Positions 9,326-19,167 of a stretch of 64,000 bases of DNA are shown here, piece by piece. Source of the DNA: Leptospira langatensis (GTDB lineage: Bacteria; Spirochaetota; Leptospiria; Leptospirales; Leptospiraceae); NCBI RefSeq assembly GCF_004770615.1, contig NZ_RQER01000002.1:186001-250000 (forward strand). Direction: 5' to 3'. The notes below the pieces were generated by a model that worked only from the letters and a program-made list of their open reading frames with translations, searched no databases and was not told where the DNA came from. Position 1 is the first letter of the stretch. Every line of letters starts with the position of its first letter. Position numbers and translations under genes: made by a program.

Positions 9326-9631
9326 GTCTCTATTCCGGCAAGCACTTTCAAAAAGATCCTAGGTCCTCCGAGCGCCAGGGATGCGCAGGACTTCAGTCCG
9401 GACGCGCGAATTCAGGAAGAGATGTCGAAGTGCCTACAAATACCCGCGCGGACGGATGAGGCGAATGCCGAATCCGTAGCAGCCCGGCTCTAAGCGAAAG
9501 CGCGGAGGGCGCCCAAATCCATTCCTTCCGAAACGCGACATATCCTATCTTCCTAGGAAGCATCTTTTATCTATCTATCCAGGAAAAAAGTATCTCTTCC
9601 GTTTTGGGAACCGGCCCGATTTTTAAGGGGA
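9326..9631. other. Intergenic region between divergent ispH and flaB
   Basis: About 300 bases lie between the ispH start and the structured flagellin leader. The part at about 9380-9515 is markedly GC-rich (runs such as GGACGCGCG and GCGCGGAGGGCGCCC) compared with the flanks. A plus-strand frame stays open through it, but that frame is mostly antisense to ispH and looks non-coding. Promoters for both genes must lie here. I found no convincing sigma-28 or sigma-70 match. Confidence 0.35.
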
Positions 9632-10550
<919 letters not shown>

Positions 10551-10557
10551 TTCAATA

Positions 10558-10602
10558 GCGGCCTGCCGGTCCATCTTTAGCATGCTCCGGCAGGGGAGCC
10601 GC
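10558..10602 (+). terminator. GC-rich hairpin just after flaB
   Basis: The stem GCGGC-CTGCCGG (10558-10569) pairs with CCGGCAG and GCCGC (10587-10602), with a GGGA bulge. It begins 8 bases after the stop codon and has no U-tract, so it may protect the 3' end of the mRNA rather than terminate transcription. Confidence 0.55.
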
Positions 10603-10635
10603 CTAGTGAATGTTGGTTCTTTCGACGGGACCACG

Positions 10636-10656
10636 GATTTATATTTTTTATAAATC
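10636..10656. repeat. AT-rich inverted repeat downstream of flaB
   Basis: GATTTATA at 10636-10643 and TATAAATC at 10649-10656 form a perfect 8-bp stem around five T residues. It lies between the GC hairpin and the intrinsic terminator. The function is unknown. Confidence 0.5.
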
Positions 10657-10670
10657 GCCGTACGACTCTG

Positions 10671-10708
10671 AAGCCTAACGTTTCGTAAGAATTGTTAGGC
10701 TTTTTTTT
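10671..10708 (+). terminator. Intrinsic terminator of flaB
   Basis: AAGCCTAAC (10671-10679) pairs with GTTAGGCTT (10694-10702) across a 14-base loop and runs into eight T residues. This is the classical Rho-independent form. The remaining bases up to 10928 hold no gene that I can support and probably carry the promoter of the glycosyltransferase. Confidence 0.85.
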
Positions 10709-10928
10709 GTCTTCTTCCTCTTAGAAGATTCTTTCGGAAGTTTTTCCATCTTGTTATTCCGTATTATCCTGGCATTCGAAACCTAGTTTTCTTCCGTTTC
10801 AATTTTCTCCGTTTTGTAACGAAACTGGATTGTAAAATTCCGGTTTTGGAATGATGAAGTAGATTGCCTTCAATTTTTGGATTACCAAAGGCAAGGCTTG
10901 TACTTCTTCTTTAAGGTTTTCATCTACA

Positions 10929-12560
10929 ATGCGAAATTTGTTTTTCCCGCTTTTAATCCTGGTCTATCTTCTGTTCCTTCTTTTCGGTTTGGGAAGTTTT
11001 CCTCTGATCGATTGGGACGAGAATATTTACGGTGCCGCTTCTAAAGGGATGTGGGAATCCGGTGAATTTTTCAGGATCCAGGTCAATGGCCAGATATTCA
11101 GCGAAAAGCCTCCTTTTTATTTTTGGTTAGCAAACGCATTTTATGGAGTTTTTGGATTAAACGAATTTTCTACCCGTCTTCCTTCCGTTCTAAGCGGCTT
11201 ACTCTCTTTTTTCATTTTAGTGCGTTTGGGAACCTCTTTGCATTCCAGGTTCTTCGGCTATGCCTGGGCATTCTTATATTCCGCCTCCTTACTGCCTCTT
11301 CTTCTGTCTAGGACCGCTTATATTGATCATCTATTCAATACGCTTATCTTACTCTCCGTGGTTTCTTTGTATTATTACGAAGAAAATGAGAAGGAAGCAT
11401 TTAAAGATAGGATTCGTTGGATCTTCTCCGCCGCTTTTTTTGGGGGAATGGCTGTTTTGACTAAGGGTCCACTAGGACTCGGCATTCCTCTCATTATTTT
11501 TGCGGCAAACCGGATCTTGGAAAGAAGATGGAAGTTGAAGTTCTTCGATTTTGTCCTATTCGGATTTGTATCCTTGCTAGTTCTTTCCTTTTACTATCTC
11601 ACGAATTATATTCTGTACGGAGAGGAATTCATCGTACAATTCTTCGATTTCCAGAAGAAGCTTTTGACCAAATCCTTGGAGTCCCATACTGGACCTTGGT
11701 TCTATCATTTTATTGTAATGTTCATCGGATTTTTCCCTTGGACGGTCCTGCTCTTTGTCGTGGCTAAGAATTGGAAGCTATTTACAGATCCTAAGATCTC
11801 CCGATTCTCCCGTTATTTACTTCTCTGGCTTGGACTCGTACTTGCGATCTTCTCCGTAGTGCAAACAAAGCTCCCTCATTATTCTTCCTCTATGTATTTT
11901 GCTCTTTCCTTCTTTGCCTCCTATTTGATCGCAGAGAAAGAAGAAGTCTTCAAAGCAAAATGGATTTCCTTTAGCTTTTTAGGGCTCGGACTCATTGTAG
12001 GACTTTTATTTGCCTTCTTGCCGAACCTGTTGGAATTATCTTCTTCTCTGACCGGAGTAGGAAAGGAAGCCTTGCCTCAGTTTACCGGGATCGATTCTTT
12101 GCCGGGTATTCTTTTATGTATAGGGGTCATTTTGGGAGCGGTAGGACTTTGGTTTTCGAGCAATGGAACGGGGGAAGGATGGTATTTCTTCCTGATTTCC
12201 ACCTGGGCGGGAATGATGCTATTTGTCGGAACTCTTTCTTCTACCTTAGCACCCAAGATCATTTCCTTTTTACAAGACGGGAATTTGCGCCTTTACGATC
12301 GGGCGGAGAAGTCCGGAAATCCGGTTATCTTCTATAAGTATCTTTCCTTCTATCCAATGTTCTATAGAGAACAAAAAATCCACATTGTAGGAAGTTACAA
12401 ATTCAAGGATGAGTCGGATCTTTTCGAATCGGATCAGAGTCTGACAATCATCTGCAATCGGAATAGCGTTCTGGAATTGATGCTGACCTATCCAAAGAGA
12501 GAGTTTAAGGAAGTATCTGCCGAGAACGGACTCGTTCTACTGACTTCTTCTTTGAAATAA
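10929..12560 (+). CDS. ArnT-like family-39 glycosyltransferase (membrane)
   Basis: The 543-residue multi-spanning membrane protein has the PMT/ArnT pattern: a first membrane helix, then a periplasmic loop with the acidic pair D30-E31 in DWDENIYG, then SEKPPFYFW, then about ten further hydrophobic segments and a short soluble tail. Members move a sugar from a polyprenyl-phosphate donor to lipid A, protein or another acceptor on the periplasmic side. The acceptor cannot be read from the sequence. A GtrB/ArnC-type enzyme that could make the donor is encoded convergently next door. The gene appears monocistronic. Confidence 0.85.
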   Translation: MRNLFFPLLILVYLLFLLFGLGSFPLIDWDENIYGAASKGMWESGEFFRIQVNGQIFSEKPPFYFWLANAFYGVFGLNEFSTRLPSVLSGLLSFFILVRLGTSLHSRFFGYAWAFLYSASLLPLLLSRTAYIDHLFNTLILLSVVSLYYYEENEKEAFKDRIRWIFSAAFFGGMAVLTKGPLGLGIPLIIFAANRILERRWKLKFFDFVLFGFVSLLVLSFYYLTNYILYGEEFIVQFFDFQKKLLTKSLESHTGPWFYHFIVMFIGFFPWTVLLFVVAKNWKLFTDPKISRFSRYLLLWLGLVLAIFSVVQTKLPHYSSSMYFALSFFASYLIAEKEEVFKAKWISFSFLGLGLIVGLLFAFLPNLLELSSSLTGVGKEALPQFTGIDSLPGILLCIGVILGAVGLWFSSNGTGEGWYFFLISTWAGMMLFVGTLSSTLAPKIISFLQDGNLRLYDRAEKSGNPVIFYKYLSFYPMFYREQKIHIVGSYKFKDESDLFESDQSLTIICNRNSVLELMLTYPKREFKEVSAENGLVLLTSSLK

Positions 12561-12572
12561 GAAATTCAATTC

Positions 12573-12613
12573 AGAGAAGAAGAAGCGATCCGAGAATCGA
12601 CTTCTTCTTCTCT
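12573..12613. terminator. Perfect 13-bp inverted repeat between convergent genes
   Basis: AGAGAAGAAGAAG (12573-12585) pairs perfectly with CTTCTTCTTCTCT (12601-12613) over a 15-base loop. It lies between the convergent glycosyltransferase genes and is a candidate two-way terminator, although neither side has a long T-tract. Confidence 0.6.
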
Positions 12614-12688
12614 AAGAAATCTTTCACGGAATTTAGATTCCGTTTTTGAAATTGCGGATCGGAGTTGTCAGGTCCGCGATTCTATGAT

Positions 12689-13720
12689 TTAACGGCGAGC
12701 GGATTTGCCCACGGGCCTCTCCCCATCACCCAAACTGCGGGTGGGGGACGCCGAATTTTGGGAGCGGAACGGAAATTCCATTCCGAACTTCAATAAAGCC
12801 AATTCAAAATTCGTTCTTTGGATCTTAGAAACCGTATGAAGCACGAGCCCGATCGCGATCTGGATCCAAGAGAAGAGCATAAGCCCCGTTGCCAAGATCG
12901 CCAACGGAACATGGTAAACATACTTGTATCGAATATAATCTAGGATTGCCGGAAATCCTGCGACCAAGGAAAAGACTCCGGAAATAAAAGAAAAGAATCC
13001 GAAGAAATGCATCGGCTTATAATCCTTAAAGATCCAAAGGATATTATTCACGACTCTGTACCCGTCTCGGATCGTATTCAGTTTTGAGAAGCTTCCTTCT
13101 GGCCTATCCTTATATTGGATCGGGACTTCCTTCATAGCGAACCTCTTGTCCAAAGCGTGCAAGGTCATCTCGATCTCTAATTCAAATCCGGTCGCGAGAA
13201 TAGGGTAATTCTTCACAAATCGGCGAGAAAATACTCTATAGCCGCTCATCGCATCCTTCAGCTGTACTCCGAATAGGAAGTTGATCAGATTGATCACTAG
13301 ATGATTTCCGAAGGAATGAAACGGCCTCTTATTTTCCTTTCCGTAGACTCCTTGGCTCAGACGATCTCCTACGACAAGATCCAGGCCTTCTTCTTGTAAG
13401 AGTGAGGCAAGCTTGTGTACTTCTTCCGCAGGATAGGTCATATCTGCATCGGTAAGGATATAGATATCTGCATCCGCCTGAGTAAACGCCTTTCTGACTG
13501 CGTTCGCCTTTCCTTGGCGAGGCTCGAATAGTACATTCCCTAGAATTTTATTTTTCTTTAATGTATCGACCGCTATGTCACGGGTCTTGTCGGAGGAATT
13601 ATTATCTACGACCCAGTATTCCGCCTTGGGAAGCTCTTTGAAAAAAGCAAGAATTGTATCCCGGATCGTCAACTCTTCGTTGTAAGCGGGTATTATGATA
13701 GCGATCCTTTGTTCCTTCAT
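12689..13720 (-). CDS. GtrB/ArnC/DPM1-like family-2 glycosyltransferase
   Basis: The 343-residue protein has a GT-A catalytic domain: IIIPAYNEE near the N-terminus, VVDNNSSD at about 37-44, and the metal-binding TDADMTYP at 90-97. Two membrane helices follow near the C-terminus (about 235-310). This is the architecture of enzymes that transfer a nucleotide sugar to a polyprenyl phosphate at the inner membrane. It would be a natural donor-maker for the ArnT-like protein at 10929-12560, although the genes are convergent and not in one operon. The last 25 residues are basic and Pro/Ser-rich. Confidence 0.88.
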   Translation of the reverse strand: MKEQRIAIIIPAYNEELTIRDTILAFFKELPKAEYWVVDNNSSDKTRDIAVDTLKKNKILGNVLFEPRQGKANAVRKAFTQADADIYILTDADMTYPAEEVHKLASLLQEEGLDLVVGDRLSQGVYGKENKRPFHSFGNHLVINLINFLFGVQLKDAMSGYRVFSRRFVKNYPILATGFELEIEMTLHALDKRFAMKEVPIQYKDRPEGSFSKLNTIRDGYRVVNNILWIFKDYKPMHFFGFFSFISGVFSLVAGFPAILDYIRYKYVYHVPLAILATGLMLFSWIQIAIGLVLHTVSKIQRTNFELALLKFGMEFPFRSQNSASPTRSLGDGERPVGKSARR

Positions 13721-13796
13721 CTTTTATCCTTTAAGGTCTTCAATTAGTGCTGGACAATTCATTCAAAACGGATTTCGATCTGAAAAAATTTATTAC

Positions 13797-14891
13797 ATGA
13801 AAGTGAAAATTCTAAAAAAGATCGTTATTTTCTTTTCCATCATTCTCATTTCGGTAGCCGCCTTTAACTTGTGGACAAGTCTGCAATTTCGAGTGCTCCA
13901 CAAAGGCCAGCCACACCAGACAGGAATAAAAAATCCTTACGAAAAAACTACAAAAATTAAATGGGCCAAGACCGCAATCCATCTGCATACGAATGAGATC
14001 TGGTATACTCCTCTTAGGAATTCGTCGGAAGAGATCCTGGAGATCTACCGAAACTTTGGCTACAAGATCTTGGCATTTACGGATTATGGGAAGATTACTA
14101 AACCGAATTCTTCCGATCCGGTCCTGATCTCAGGCTATGAATGGGGAAGGAATCTTAAAAAGCGGCATCTTACGATACTTGGTCCGGAGAAGGTCGAATC
14201 CGATTTTTTCCCGCTCTATTCCTCTCTAGATAATATCCAATGGGAAATCAATGTTCAAAAAGAGAAAGGCTCATTTGTAGTAGTCAACCATCCCACACTC
14301 TATAACGGATTTACCCTTTCCGAATTGGAAAGATTATCCGGTTATGATGCTATAGAGGTTCTTTCTCCTTATGGGGACATTTTCAAATATTGGGATGAAT
14401 TATTGAGCCAGGGAATTCATTCTTTCTGTATGTCCGGGGACGACCTACATTATCTTCCTAAGGCAGAATACGTCAAGATAACGAGTAAGACTCATGGTCT
14501 AAGGGAAAAACTCACTCTTCTATTTGCGGAGAAGGGAGAGGCTCTTACCAGATACATCCTCTTAAACACGGACTCTTATGAGCAAGACGATATACTGAAA
14601 GCTCTTAAATCAGGGAATTATGCCTGCGTTCGTAAACTAAAGAGAAACCTGGATGATCCCAAGTTGAAATCATTCTACTTAAAGAACGGGAATGAAGTTC
14701 ATTTTGAATTCGAGGACACTCCTTTCTTTGTAGAGTTTATAGGAGTGGATGGCCAAGTCCTTCATAGTTTAGTGAATCAAAAGGCCGGGTTTTATAAGGC
14801 CAAGCCGAAGGATTTCTATGTACGGATCCAAGCCTTACTCCCGACGGGAACAGTCTTTAGTAATCCATTCTATGTGAATTCAAACGAATAG
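13797..14891 (+). CDS. Membrane-anchored PHP-domain metallohydrolase-like protein, copy 1
   Basis: I chose the ATG at 13797 (364 residues), because it puts a hydrophobic anchor at residues 8-26; the frame is open further upstream without a plausible start. The rest is a PHP domain, a fold that binds two or three metals and hydrolyses phosphoesters. Visible ligands are H62 and H64 (IHLHT), E115 and H124 (GYEW, KRHLTILG), H165 (VNHPT), and D216 and H218 (DDLHYL). The His normal in the second motif (TDH) is Tyr97. The protein should face the periplasm. Substrate unknown. The neighbouring gene is a tandem copy. Confidence 0.75.
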   Translation: MKVKILKKIVIFFSIILISVAAFNLWTSLQFRVLHKGQPHQTGIKNPYEKTTKIKWAKTAIHLHTNEIWYTPLRNSSEEILEIYRNFGYKILAFTDYGKITKPNSSDPVLISGYEWGRNLKKRHLTILGPEKVESDFFPLYSSLDNIQWEINVQKEKGSFVVVNHPTLYNGFTLSELERLSGYDAIEVLSPYGDIFKYWDELLSQGIHSFCMSGDDLHYLPKAEYVKITSKTHGLREKLTLLFAEKGEALTRYILLNTDSYEQDDILKALKSGNYACVRKLKRNLDDPKLKSFYLKNGNEVHFEFEDTPFFVEFIGVDGQVLHSLVNQKAGFYKAKPKDFYVRIQALLPTGTVFSNPFYVNSNE

Positions 14892-15067
14892 TATCTTCTT
14901 TTAAGTAGTTCTTCTTTCATTGAAGATGTCAGTCAATGATGTGGCACTTCGTGCATTCTATCTGTTACAAGATTGATGAATTCGAGATAGTTTCGTAGAT
15001 AAGTTGTAACATACGATTCTAGGAATTCTAGTTTTCCGTACCACACTTGTGCCAAACTTGGCTGAGA

Positions 15068-16150
15068 ATGAAAAAGCGGATTTTCCTGCTTCTACTTGCT
15101 GCCATTTTAGGGGTTCTTCTATTAGAGAATCTTTTCGCCTGGCTCTATTTAAGAGCGAATCCGACCTCTACTCAAACTCAGATCCAATGGGAGAAGTTTG
15201 AAGATCCCTACAAACGCAAGACCTCTCTTTCTTGGCAGAAGGCAGCCATTCATTTGCATACGGATCAGATCTGGTTTACTCCCGGCAGGAATTCTCCGGA
15301 AGAGATCGAAACAGTCTATGCCGCAAACGGATACAAAATACTAGGTTTCACGGATTACGAAAAGATCACTCTTCCTCCAAGGCTTTCCTCCGTTCGAGGG
15401 TACGAGTGGGGAAGGAATTTAATCAAAAGGCATATGACGGTTCTTGGAACGGAAGAAGTAGATCAAGATCCTTTTCCTCTTTATGCCGGCATTGAGAATA
15501 TACAGTGGGCAATCAATAAGATCAGTTCACAGGACGGATTCGTAGTTATCAACCACCCATTCCTGAACAATACCTTCCCCTTGAAAATATTAACAGAATT
15601 AAGAAATTATAATGCTTTAGAAGTATTCAGTCCCTTCGGGGACATTCCCAAGCAATGGGATAAATTGCTGAGCAATCAAGTCCCTTCTTTTTGTATGGCC
15701 GCCGACGACCTGCATTATCTTCCTAGAGAGGAATATGTTCGCATCAAATCTTCGGGGGTCTCGAACTGGAGAGATCTCAGTTCCGAGATCTATAGACAAG
15801 ATGGGGAGTCCCTGATGAGATATCTTCTGATTAATACGGACAGCTTGGAAGAAAAGGAGATCCTAAAGTCCTTACAGGAAGGGAATTATCTCTGCGTTCG
15901 CAAAATGGAAAGGACTCTGGAAGATCCAAAATTGGGTCCGATCGGAAAAAGAGGAGAAGAAGTCTTTTTTGAGTTCCAGGACACACCGATCACCGTGGAC
16001 TTCATCGGCCAAAATTCCGAAGTTCTGGCTCATACTTCCTATTCCAAGAAAGGATCGTATACATTGCGCCCCACAGATCCTTACGTGAGAATACAAGCTG
16101 TCTTTCCAACGGCAATCATTCTGAGTAATCCATTCTTCTCTAAGAAATAG
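15068..16150 (+). CDS. Membrane-anchored PHP-domain metallohydrolase-like protein, copy 2
   Basis: This is a paralogue of the preceding gene, alike along its whole length: IHLHT at 61-65, FTDYEKIT at 94-101, GYEWGRNL, INHPF, ADDLHYLP and SNPFF at the end. The start chosen is the ATG at 15068 (360 residues); an ATG at 15047 is in frame but adds seven residues before the basic-plus-hydrophobic anchor. As in copy 1, Tyr replaces His in the second PHP motif. The two genes are 176 bases apart, so each may have its own promoter. Tandem duplication is evident; the function is not known. Confidence 0.74.
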   Translation: MKKRIFLLLLAAILGVLLLENLFAWLYLRANPTSTQTQIQWEKFEDPYKRKTSLSWQKAAIHLHTDQIWFTPGRNSPEEIETVYAANGYKILGFTDYEKITLPPRLSSVRGYEWGRNLIKRHMTVLGTEEVDQDPFPLYAGIENIQWAINKISSQDGFVVINHPFLNNTFPLKILTELRNYNALEVFSPFGDIPKQWDKLLSNQVPSFCMAADDLHYLPREEYVRIKSSGVSNWRDLSSEIYRQDGESLMRYLLINTDSLEEKEILKSLQEGNYLCVRKMERTLEDPKLGPIGKRGEEVFFEFQDTPITVDFIGQNSEVLAHTSYSKKGSYTLRPTDPYVRIQAVFPTAIILSNPFFSKK

Positions 16151-16189
16151 GGAAGGGAGGAGCGTTCGCATTACAAAAACCTTTTTTTC

Positions 16190-16220
16190 TTGACATTTCC
16201 GTACTTGCTGCAGTCAGATA
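16190..16220 (+). promoter_or_regulatory. Candidate promoter of the copper efflux operon
   Basis: TTGACA at 16190-16195 is followed, after a 19-base spacer, by CAGATA at 16215-16220. The lipoprotein ATG comes 10 bases later. Long 19-20 base spacers are typical of promoters activated by MerR-family metal regulators, which would suit a metal efflux operon. The spacer has no convincing dyad, so the regulator type is a guess. Confidence 0.4.
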
Positions 16221-16230
16221 GAGGAAGGTC

Positions 16231-16656
16231 ATGGATTCCCATTCCAAAAAAACGATAGGATTTGTATTAGCACTCGGCTTCGCATTGCAGGTGGCTTGTA
16301 GTTCTATCGCGAGCCTGACCGGTTCCTGCCCGGTTACCATGGAGTCCGCAATTTCCGTTCAGACGGAAAAACTTCCTCCCTGCCATAAAACCTCCGAAAA
16401 ATCGGATGAAAAGAATTCTTCCGATCCTCAAAAGGATTGCTGCGGCAAGGACGCACCCGTTTCCGTTTCTGTAAACGATTCCTGGCAGTCTGTAGACGCG
16501 CAGAAATTAAAGATCGAAAAGATAGTCCTACACTCATTCTTGCCTCAGACAAGTGTGAGTCTTTCCTTTAGGGAAAGTGTTGTTCCGAAATCCCGGCAGA
16601 TCCGCAATATTTCCAGACCCCAAGCCTTAAGTTTGCTTCAAACATTTCTAATTTAA
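16231..16656 (+). CDS. Cys-rich lipoprotein at the head of the copper efflux operon
   Basis: The 141-residue product has a signal sequence ending in a lipobox (LQVAC, lipidated Cys23). A polar region follows with C33, C51 (PPCH), and the pair C70-C71, surrounded by Lys, Asp and Glu, and then a Ser-rich tail. I do not recognise the family. The cysteines, and the position directly ahead of the TolC-like, adaptor and RND genes with only 40 bases between, suggest a periplasmic metal-binding or metal-sensing lipoprotein. A GAGGAAGG ribosome-binding site precedes the ATG. Confidence 0.65.
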   Translation: MDSHSKKTIGFVLALGFALQVACSSIASLTGSCPVTMESAISVQTEKLPPCHKTSEKSDEKNSSDPQKDCCGKDAPVSVSVNDSWQSVDAQKLKIEKIVLHSFLPQTSVSLSFRESVVPKSRQIRNISRPQALSLLQTFLI

Positions 16657-16696
16657 GATCTACTCATTCTTCTTTCTATTTTTGATCGGAGGACGT

Positions 16697-18073
16697 ATGA
16701 GTCGTACCCTTATTATAATATTATTATTCAATTATGGATTCGCTTCCAGGATCCTTTTAGCCGAGCCCAAGGGATTAGAGAATATCCTAGAGATCCTGGC
16801 ATCTGAGCATCCCGAATCCAAATCACTTGCAGGAATTTCCCAAGCACACAAAGCGCATACGGAAGCTTCCGGGATCTTACCCGATCCTAAGATCGGTTTT
16901 GCCTATCGGAATTATCCCACTCGAAACGGATACTCACTCGGCGGGAACAAAGGACTGGACACTCCCACTATGACAGGAATGGAGTTCTCCATTTCCCAAG
17001 AATTCCCGTTTCCAGGAAAACTGAGCACCGAAAATCGGATCTCCCAGATCATGCAGAATGAGGCGAATTTCGGCTATCTCGCTGGAGTGAACAGAATGCT
17101 AGGAGATTTCTTTAGCCTTTTGAACCGTTACCAATCTTCCGGAAAGAAGAAGGCTTTAAACGATAGGATCCTAGTTCTTTCGAATGCGCAGAAGAATATC
17201 AGTGAATCTTCTTACTCCTCCGGTGGAAGCAATCTGACCGGAGTATTAAAGGCGAGCGTTGCTAAAACTGAAGCACTGGAGAAGGATACCGAATATTCCA
17301 CTTCTATCAAGGATCTCCATTCCCAGTTAGAATATTTTCAGATCTCCCAAAAATTGAATTTCTCCGATTTTGAGAATCTGGAGCTAAACTCTTTTTTAGA
17401 AAAACGGAATGAAGAGATCCTAAGTTTACTACAAGGAGAAAACAATCTTGTAGAGACCACTCCCGAATACAAAACGGTAGCTTCCGAAGAGAAGAGGCTA
17501 AAAGAACAGGCAAAGTTGACCAAATACTCTCTCGCTCCTCAAACGGAAGTGTTTTTCTCTTACATGAAAAGAAGGTCCCAAACCTTTACGCAAGACCAAG
17601 GACCCTTGAATTACGGGCTTATGGATGTGACCGAGTATAGGGGAGATCTGTTTAGTCTTGGCGTAAATATGAAGGTTCCCGTTTGGTCCGCCTTAAAGTG
17701 GAATTCTATCACCGGAGAAACGGAGCATCTTGCGGCAGTAGGAAAAGATTCGGTAGAGAAGACAAGAGCCCAGATGCTCACTCAATTGAACCGGAATCTT
17801 ACGTTAGTCCAAGGACTTACCAACCAGATCCAACTCGTCGAGAAGAGGCTAATCCCCGAATTGGAAAAAGCATCCAGAGCGGGAGTGTACCAGTATAGCT
17901 CCGGTAAGGGGAATATACAGGAACCGTTCTTGGCTCAAACAGAGATCCTAAACGCAAGGATACGTTTAGAAGATCTGAAAGAGAAAAGGAACGAAACCAT
18001 CATCGGCAACTTGAAGCTATTGAGTTTCATTTACAAAGAAACAAAGATCCCAACCCACCATCATAAACAATAG
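16697..18073 (+). CDS. TolC-family outer-membrane efflux channel (CusC/CzcC-like)
   Basis: The 458-residue secreted protein has the outer-membrane efflux layout: a signal peptide, two long helical halves rich in Gln, Asn and Lys, and the DPKIGFAYRNYP / FSISQEFPFPGKL segments typical of CzcC-type proteins. It should form the exit duct of the tripartite pump built with the next two products. The ATG at 16697 is preceded by GGAGG; the upstream in-frame TTG would place the ribosome-binding site inside the gene. The adaptor gene starts 12 bases after the stop. Confidence 0.88.
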   Translation: MSRTLIIILLFNYGFASRILLAEPKGLENILEILASEHPESKSLAGISQAHKAHTEASGILPDPKIGFAYRNYPTRNGYSLGGNKGLDTPTMTGMEFSISQEFPFPGKLSTENRISQIMQNEANFGYLAGVNRMLGDFFSLLNRYQSSGKKKALNDRILVLSNAQKNISESSYSSGGSNLTGVLKASVAKTEALEKDTEYSTSIKDLHSQLEYFQISQKLNFSDFENLELNSFLEKRNEEILSLLQGENNLVETTPEYKTVASEEKRLKEQAKLTKYSLAPQTEVFFSYMKRRSQTFTQDQGPLNYGLMDVTEYRGDLFSLGVNMKVPVWSALKWNSITGETEHLAAVGKDSVEKTRAQMLTQLNRNLTLVQGLTNQIQLVEKRLIPELEKASRAGVYQYSSGKGNIQEPFLAQTEILNARIRLEDLKEKRNETIIGNLKLLSFIYKETKIPTHHHKQ

Positions 18074-18084
18074 AGGTTAGATAA

Positions 18085-19158
18085 ATGAAAACTCTTATAG
18101 AACGAAGCAAGACCTCTAAAATCCTTTTCCTGATTTCCAGTCTTTTGATCTTTACAGTCCTATTCTCCTGTGGAAAAGCAAAGGACATTTACTATTGTCC
18201 CATGCATCCGACATACACTTCGGATAGACCTGGAACTTGCCCCATCTGCAATATGGATCTGGTCAAGAAAGAGGATCACGCAGATCATTCGTCCGGATCG
18301 GATCATGCAAGCCATGAATTGAACCCGAATGGTTCAGAATTCGATTCTTCTCCCGAAGCAAATTCGAACGAGGATCTTTCCCTTTCTTTCGAAAAACAGC
18401 AGTCTATTGGGATCAAAACTGATATCGCTAAGGTGCGAAATCTAACGAAACAGTTTCGAGCCTATTCCAATGTAGCGTACGATCCCGAATTGTATACTGC
18501 CCTCACGGAATACAAGGAATCTGTTCGCTCATCCGCAGCACTTGCAGAATTCGGATCCGGTCTGAATATTAGAAATTTGCAATTGAGGTTACAGCAACTT
18601 GGGCTTTCCCAAGAACAGATCCGAGTTTGGACATCAGGAGGGAGAGATCCTTCCGAACTGATCCTTGGGGGAAAGGGGGGAAGGGCCCATATCTATTCCC
18701 AGATCTATGAGTCGGACCTTTCTTTTGCTAAGCCTGGGCTTAGTGTGATATTCAAAACGGATGCGTATCCTGATCAGGAATTCAAAGGGAAGATAAAAAG
18801 CGTAGATACTATCTTAGATAAGAATACAAGGACTCTACGCTTACGAAGCGAGGTTTCGGACCCTTCTCATCTGCTTAAACCCCAAATGTTCGGCGAGGTC
18901 CTAGTACAGATCCAAGTTCCTCATGTACTGAGTATCCCGAGTTCTGCGATCTTAGATACAGGTACAAGAAAGATCGTCTATACTCAGATTGGTCCGGACA
19001 AATTTCGAGCGATAGAAATAGAGACTGGAAGGATCATCGATCCTTGGACTGAGATCAAATCCGGTTTAAAGACAGAAGAAAGAGTAGTTACAGAGTCCAC
19101 CTTTCTACTCGACTCGGAAGCAAAGATCCGATTCGGATCCAAAACACATTCACATTGA
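18085..19158 (+). CDS. RND efflux periplasmic adaptor lipoprotein (CusB-like)
   Basis: The 357-residue adaptor links the inner-membrane pump to the outer-membrane channel. A lipobox (LFSC, Cys29) anchors it. It is followed at about 36-60 by a heavy-metal-binding module, YYCPMHPxY...CPICNMDL, with C38, C52 and C55, as found in copper/silver adaptors. A His- and Ser-rich linker (about 65-90) follows, then the barrel-sandwich and beta-barrel domains. It is shorter than many CusB proteins. The C-terminal SKTHSH tail is another possible metal ligand. Confidence 0.88.
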   Translation: MKTLIERSKTSKILFLISSLLIFTVLFSCGKAKDIYYCPMHPTYTSDRPGTCPICNMDLVKKEDHADHSSGSDHASHELNPNGSEFDSSPEANSNEDLSLSFEKQQSIGIKTDIAKVRNLTKQFRAYSNVAYDPELYTALTEYKESVRSSAALAEFGSGLNIRNLQLRLQQLGLSQEQIRVWTSGGRDPSELILGGKGGRAHIYSQIYESDLSFAKPGLSVIFKTDAYPDQEFKGKIKSVDTILDKNTRTLRLRSEVSDPSHLLKPQMFGEVLVQIQVPHVLSIPSSAILDTGTRKIVYTQIGPDKFRAIEIETGRIIDPWTEIKSGLKTEERVVTESTFLLDSEAKIRFGSKTHSH

Positions 19159-19167
19159 GATACAAAC

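Noticed and set aside
8864..9493. Plus-strand open frame of 209 codons across ispH and the intergenic region
   Set aside because: Most of it is antisense to a clear ispH; it has no ribosome-binding site, signal or known motif.
16190..16220. A definite CueR-type operator at the copper operon promoter
   Set aside because: The spacer is long enough, but I could not find the inverted repeat such regulators need, so only a weak promoter call is kept.
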